Below are positions 59,082 to 64,000 of a stretch of DNA of 64,000 bases, in pieces. The notes beneath the pieces are model-generated. The model worked only from the letters and a program-made list of their open reading frames with translations. It searched no databases and was not told where the DNA came from. The position numbers were made by a program, and so were the translations under genes. Position 1 is the first letter of the stretch; the number at the start of each line of letters is the position of its first letter. Origin of the DNA: Antitrichia curtipendula (taxonomy: Eukaryota; Streptophyta; Bryopsida; Hypnales; Leucodontaceae); contig OX579636.1 in assembly GCA_951230915.1 (NCBI GenBank), positions 26,471,567-26,535,566 of the forward strand. Reading direction: 5' to 3'.

Positions 59082-60459
59082 ATGGCGTGCACCGCAGCTG
59101 CTGCTGTGTCGTCCGGGCTCTCCTCCTTGGCCTCCTCCAAGAGCGGTCTCAATGGCGTCGCCGTCGCCGCCAAGCCCCGCGTCGCCTCGGTGGCTGCTCG
59201 CCAGTGCTTCGCCGTGCGCGCGTCGGCGTCGGGATCCGAGAGCGAGGCGGTGAGCCGTCGTGTGGCGCTGGCTTTGGTTGCTGGCGCGGTTGCGGCTGGT
59301 GTTAAGACTGCGCCTGCCAATGCTGCTTATGGCGAAAGCGGTGAGTGCATTGGAGTTCGGTCTTGGATTGGTTTGAAAACAATTTGTTGTTGTTGTTCTG
59401 AGAATCGAAATACTGTGCTGCTGATTTTTTTACCGAATTTTCTTAGTGACGATCGGTTATGCGTCGTTTGATTGTGGCTGTTGATTTGTGTGATTTTAGT
59501 TTTTGAAGACTCTTGCGGTGGGTTTTTTATGAATTATTCTTGTTTTATTGATATTTTGACACGTTGTTTAATTTTTGTTTTTGAAGTCTTATGAATCTTT
59601 ATGTATGTTAAGGGAGGTGTTTGTGATGGTATTGATGGGATCGCGTGTGGCAGCTAACGTATTCGGAACTCCCAAGCAGCAGTCGGGGTACACACCTTTC
59701 GCTGGCGAGGGCTTCTCCATTGAAATTCCCTCCAAGTGGAACCCGAGCAAGGAGAAGGAGTTTCCCGGCACCGTTTTGAGATACGAGGATAACTTCGATC
59801 CCGCGACGAATTTGTGCGTGTCCATCACCCCGGCTGACAAGGGTTCCATCACCGATTACGGGTCACCAGAGAAGTTCATGGAGGAGGTAGGCTTCATTTT
59901 CAATATCCTTGATCGCTGTTATGGTTTCCATTGGAATCTCAACACTCCGACTGTCAACTTCTGTGGCATGTCAACTTTTTTCACATGTGACAATCGATGG
60001 CGCTGCCACTTTTTTTACGTTAGCGCCGAAGCAGCCATGGTTATTGACATTTATGGATATGGTTATAGTCACTTAAATGCTTTTGGTTTACATACTACCT
60101 TGATCACATCTTAATATGATTGATTTAATTGCGGTGAATATGTGCAGGTTTCGTTCCTTCTCGGGAAGCAGAGCTACTCTGGAAAGACTCAGTCCGAGGG
60201 AGGATTCTTGACCAACGCCGTTTCCACGGCTTCGATCATGGATGCCTCCGCAGTGACGGCAAACGGCAGACCCTACTACAAGCTCAACGTGCTCACCCGT
60301 AGTGCTGATGGAACTGAAGGAGGCAAGCATCACTTATTCGCTGCCACAGTGAAGGGTGGCAAATTGTACTTGTTCAAGGGCCAGGCCGGTGACAAGAGAT
60401 GGTTCAAGGGTGTGAAGAAGAACCTGGAGACAGCGTGGAACTCATTCGCTGTAGCTTAG
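59082..60459 (+). CDS. psbP: Photosystem II oxygen-evolving enhancer protein 2 (PsbP, 23 kDa)
   Basis: Extrinsic thylakoid-lumen subunit that stabilises the Mn4CaO5 cluster and supports Ca2+/Cl- retention in photosystem II. Exons are 59082-59340, 59654-59886 and 60148-60459, 267 residues. The bipartite transit peptide has an Ala/Ser-rich chloroplast part, then a twin-arginine lumen signal (SRR at 58-60, hydrophobic core [13 protein letters not shown]) and cleavage after TAPANA (residue 81). The mature protein starts AYGESANVFG and is 186 residues, the family's usual size. Conserved stretches include [31 protein letters not shown] and [11 protein letters not shown]; near the C-terminus are [20 protein letters not shown] and [11 protein letters not shown]. 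Complete, with no sign of damage. Intron 2 read-through would stop early. Confidence 0.97.
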
Positions 60460-61250
60460 GCCGTATCTTTTTTCACTGTTGTAGCATGATCAATGTTGTC
60501 AATATACCTGTTTTACCACTTCCCTGGACCATATAACTCTAGAATTGTGTGGTTTTTTGTTTTGTAGCTGCCTGGACCCTCTTGTTTACCAATTTCTTTT
60601 AAATTGGTATGCATTTGGAAGCAGGGGGATGCCTTGGCTGTTCTCTGACAGGCATCACCCAGGACTGAATTTATTTGCCGATATTTCCTCGTTCGCCTCT
60701 GCGCAGGCGAGTAGTAAATTTAAAAGTTAGATAGAAACTTTGAGCGTGGTCTTTTTTTTCAGTATGAGATGCTGCTATCGGGTTATAAGTGTGTCTAATG
60801 CATGGCTGATTTCGCATCTGTCTAGTTCAACTGTGTTGCGTTTTGAAGAGAGATCTTTTGAATTTTGCTGATGGTTTGAATTGGAATTTCTTATCGATGT
60901 ACTATTCCGATTTTGAAGAATTTGCGATATTTGTATTTTTAATTTGGTTATTTTCTTTGCTCTGTTTATAATGATTCTCGTGTTCCTCTTTTACGTATTT
61001 ATGTTCAAGAATCATCTGCACCAGTTCTACGAGGGCTTGGTTCACAATATAGTCCCGTCATTGTTTGTTACAACATATGGAATACAAGAACAATTTGGTG
61101 ATGATTTGTGCAATGAAGTTATATAGATTGTGAGCTAGAAGTCATTGTTTCATTGAAAATCATTCCTTCTTACTAAACTGATCAAGTACTCTGTCTCAAT
61201 ACTTGAAAATTCGGGTCTATTTAACCCTAGAAGTATGCCGTGGATTTGAT
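60460..61250 (+). other. psbP 3' UTR and flank
   Basis: Likely 3' UTR for the first few hundred bases, then T-rich spacer. The ORFs here (60545-60730, 60944-61126) lack recognisable features. Confidence 0.45.
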
Positions 61251-62037
61251 GCTCGCCAACATTTAAGGTGCGAAATCACAGCGACTTGACTTTCAGCTGT
61301 TCGATTTCTGGGAATTTCTGGTGTAGCGCCCACACTAACAGACCTCGAAATCGCTGATCGCGGGCGCACGTTGTGTCTGGACAGATGAAAATAGGGTTTC
61401 AGAGGTCCACCCTCGAGGAGAACACATCAGTGCCCGCTCGGAAATAGCGGAAGATGAGGCAGCGCAGGTGGAGCTTGCCCGGAAGCACCGCAAATTCTAG
61501 GACGCTCATTTGCATCCAATTTCGGTTCGCATATCCAACCTTGGAATGGTGGTCCACTACAGTTCACGATGAGCCCCCGAGTCTCTTCTGCATGAGAACC
61601 TGCAAATCGAACAATCAAGTCATGATTATGTTTTCTGCTCGGACTCCCTTGATTTGGGGTTCTGACTCAGGCTCACCCCATGATTTGAGATTCCAAATTT
61701 GGGCGTCAATTTTGAGTTTCAAATTTCGGTTCTAATTTTGAGTTTGTAATTCAGGTTCTGAATTTGAGTTCCGAATTTAATCGGGTTGCGTTTTTGGGTT
61801 TGGATTCTGGTTGAGAGAGACAGAGATCTGAGTGGAGTGGAGCATCGAAAGCAAACGTCATGAAAAAGGAAGAAGAAGTACCACCCCTGCGGCGACCGTT
61901 GTCCAGCACACGGAATTGCAATGTCGCAACCTGAACTGGGCGTGCAAATGGGCCAACTTGTAGGCGTTACACCTGAAATTCCTAGAAATTGAACGGCTGC
62001 AAGTCAAGTTGTTGTAATTCCTTAAATGCTGGCAAGC
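61251..62037. mobile_element. Element with about 80-bp terminal inverted repeats (MULE-like)
   Basis: Arm 61251-61333 starts GCTCGCCAACATTTAAGG and the inverted arm 61958-62037 reads inward GCTTGCCAGCATTTAAGG. They continue together through CTTGACTTTCAGCTGTTCGA versus CTTGACTTGCAGCCGTTCAA and GGAATTTCTGGTGTAGCGCC versus GGAATTTCAGGTGTAACGCC. The interior of about 620 bp is GC-richer than the surroundings, with degenerate TTTGAGTT..AATTTCGGTTC tandem units near 61690-61780. Flanks GGATTTGAT and AAATTTTAT match at 6 of 9 bases, a weak 9-bp duplication signal. Long arms fit non-autonomous Mutator-type elements; the class is inferred. Confidence 0.65.
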
Positions 62038-62430
62038 AAATTTTATTCCATATGTGGGCCACTAAGTATTTGATGGATGACGGAGAATCCTTCTCTGTAG
62101 GACAGAAGTGCATATGTTCATTCTTGGAATTTTGTGTAAAAAGGAGAGGTCTTGCAGAGTAGTTTGACCTTCAATGAGTGTCCTTGATTTTTTTTAAGCA
62201 TATGATTCACTCAATACAGAAAAAGGATGGTTTCCATCATGACCAATCCATCCTTCCAAGGTTAAAACCCTATTTTCAATAAGTTTGAACTTTCTATTTT
62301 CATCCTTGTGAAATTTGAGGATCCATAAAATTCAAATAGATCACCATATGCAATTATGGAAGTTTAATTCTAGAATTAAATCATACTCTAACAAGACTTT
62401 TTAATTGATATGCAAATTTTATCAATCAAT
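62038..62430. other. AT-rich spacer, no gene seen
   Basis: No ORF or boundary of note. Confidence 0.35.
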
Positions 62431-63000
62431 TTAACACCTATAGGACCAAATGGTCGTTGAACAACCAATTGAAAATTTAGGGAGATTCCTAAGAAGTCAA
62501 TTTTGAATGGATCTTTTTGAATTTTTGATACAATTTGTGAATATGTATCACATGGTTGGGTTTATAATTTTTTCCAATTAGATGTCTAGATCAAGAGTTT
62601 GGTTGCCTAAGTTTTTTGGGTAGTTTAAGCAGTTCATGAAAAATCATCTCTTACTTTTTGAAATTTTGCAAGCATGTAATTCACATGATGTAGAATGCAG
62701 TTGTCAAAATAATACACAATGTAGTGCAAAGATCTCACTCTAATAGAAGCTGAAGTCTGTTGATTCTATCAAACAACATTAGAAAGAAAAATTCTTCTAA
62801 CTTCAAAGATTAAAATCTTAAAATCTTGAGGGTCAAAAGTTATGGAAATTTTCCACATATTCCTACTATAGTCTAGTTTACTTTTGTATGCTTTAATTTT
62901 TTTGGAATCTTTTTTTTCTCGTTGGCCTAAAAAGTGATAGTTTTTGACAATTTTTGTCCAAAAATTATTCCAAATCTGTAGTAGTTAATTATTCATTACG
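62431..63000 (+). repeat. TTAA-family repeat, left part only
   Basis: Starts TTAACACCTATAGGACC, a decayed family end. It continues with GAGATTCCTAAGAAGTCAAT and TTTTTTGGGTAGTTTAAGCA, matching the interior of copy B (TTCCTATTGTCTCAATTT; TTTTTTGGACAATTTAAGCA). No right terminus was found before the window end. Confidence 0.5.
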
Positions 63001-63436
63001 GACCTTTTCCCAAAAAAATTGTCTAAAGATCTTGAACTTCTATTCATAATGGATATGCTTCTTTGACTTCTAACAATATTACTAGGATTGTAAACTAAAG
63101 TCATGTTATATGCAACCTATTTAATCTAGAGTTTATCCAATTTCATTGCAATTTGGAGTGATATGCAAAATTTCACTAAACATATTTCTTGAAATCAACA
63201 ACTTATTTCATATGGACCAATAAGATTATTCTCATATCTTCCCATAAATATTGATATCTAAGTATGCTCTTGGTCAAAATATTCATCTATTGCAGAAAAT
63301 TATAATGTTGAGTAAGTAGTTAGTATGGGTGACAAAAAATATAATTTTTATTATAGTTTTACCAAATTTTATATTGATCAGTCTTATCCAATCTTGAACA
63401 ATTTAAATATTAGCCATAACTTCAACAAAGAGTCAC
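63001..63436. other. AT-rich spacer, no gene seen
   Basis: Probably decayed repeat sequence; no supported feature. Confidence 0.3.
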
Positions 63437-63560
63437 AGTATGAAAGGCTTTGTCCTTGTAGCACTTGCTTGCTTTTCGAGTACCATTCTGCTCATACTAA
63501 CTCACAATATCTTTTGTCAATGCAGAGCCTTGTCTGCTTTGGTTGCTAGCCAATAAAATT
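63437..63560 (+). repeat. Dispersed repeat related to 11608-11722
   Basis: CTTTGTCCTTGTAGCACTTG and the block through GCAGAGCCTTGTCTGCTTTG then AATAAA match the intronic repeat of the F-box/PP2 gene in the same order and spacing. Confidence 0.55.
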
Positions 63561-64000
63561 TATGATTCTTGAATGAAGTACCTCATTATATGCTTATATC
63601 TATATAGATGATTGTTCACTAATATTCCACAATTCAGTAGAAAAACAAATTTTATTCATGATGGCAAAGTTACTCTCTATTTGAAATCATGTTAGATGAT
63701 TTGTGTTTTGGAAGAGATGTATTTAATTATGTTACATTTGAGTGACAAAGAAAAAGTGAATTTATAAGCCTACCTAAAGTTGTGAAATTATAGTAATTCT
63801 TTTTTTTAATCTTTAAAATTCATTCAAATAGTAATTTGAGTTAATAAGTAGTAATTGGATTTATCGCAACTATTATTTTTCTTCATTTTTTGACTAATTG
63901 GTGTATATTTGAATTGAGGAATTAGACATCATGTGATTGAATATTTTGTCTTTCTTTCATGAATTAAAAATTATACCTAGAACCAAGTTCTATGTAAATA
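63561..64000. other. AT-rich spacer to window end, no gene seen
   Basis: Low-GC with no ORF or repeat boundary identified. Confidence 0.35.

Noticed and set aside
1..64000. CRISPR arrays, operons, riboswitches, rRNA
   Set aside because: Spliced plant nuclear genes throughout. No regularly spaced repeats, no prokaryotic gene organisation, and no ribosomal or riboswitch signature seen.

Overview
The window is nuclear DNA of a land plant. Five protein genes carry introns with GT..AG borders and plant-specific products: a PsbP subunit of photosystem II, a group I WRKY factor, an F-box/PP2-lectin protein, a HUA2-like PWWP/CID protein and an MRS2-type Mg2+ transporter. Short introns, compact GC-richer genes and long AT-rich repeat-filled spacers suggest a bryophyte (moss or liverwort). 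The clade is an inference; no marker in the window fixes it.

Layout. 1-2873 (+): 3' part of an MRS2/CorA-like gene, cut by the window edge. 2874-10699: AT-rich spacer with decayed inverted-repeat elements. 10700-13191 (-): F-box/PP2 gene, three exons. 13192-16930: upstream region of that gene, then AT-rich repeats. 17939-26097 (-): HUA2-like gene, 13 coding exons, about 1,545 codons. 26113-26950: its probable leader and promoter. 26951-38100: AT-rich desert with several foldback and TIR-type elements. 40007-43918 (+): group I WRKY gene, six exons. 45860-53624: a stack of nested transposable elements with a decayed Ty1/copia element (46891-52415, minus strand) in the middle. 56331-56530: 200-N assembly gap. 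59082-60459 (+): psbP, three exons. 61251-62037: element with about 80-bp terminal inverted repeats.

The genes are unrelated housekeeping or regulatory loci and form no operon or cluster. WRKY and HUA2-like are nuclear regulators, PsbP acts in the thylakoid lumen, MRS2 is a membrane Mg2+ channel, and F-box/PP2 is a likely SCF adaptor. I derived all exon borders from splice sites, phase and family similarity; no transcript evidence was available.

The least ordinary content is in the spacers. One recurrent family has TTAA-bordered ends reading TTAACCCCTAAAG inward, with near-complete copies at 3758-4673, 6138-7032 and 57773-58363. A fourth copy (45860-53624) is split by a MITE-like element and by a Stowaway-like element that is itself split by the copia element. 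I found no CRISPR, tRNA, rRNA or prokaryotic feature.
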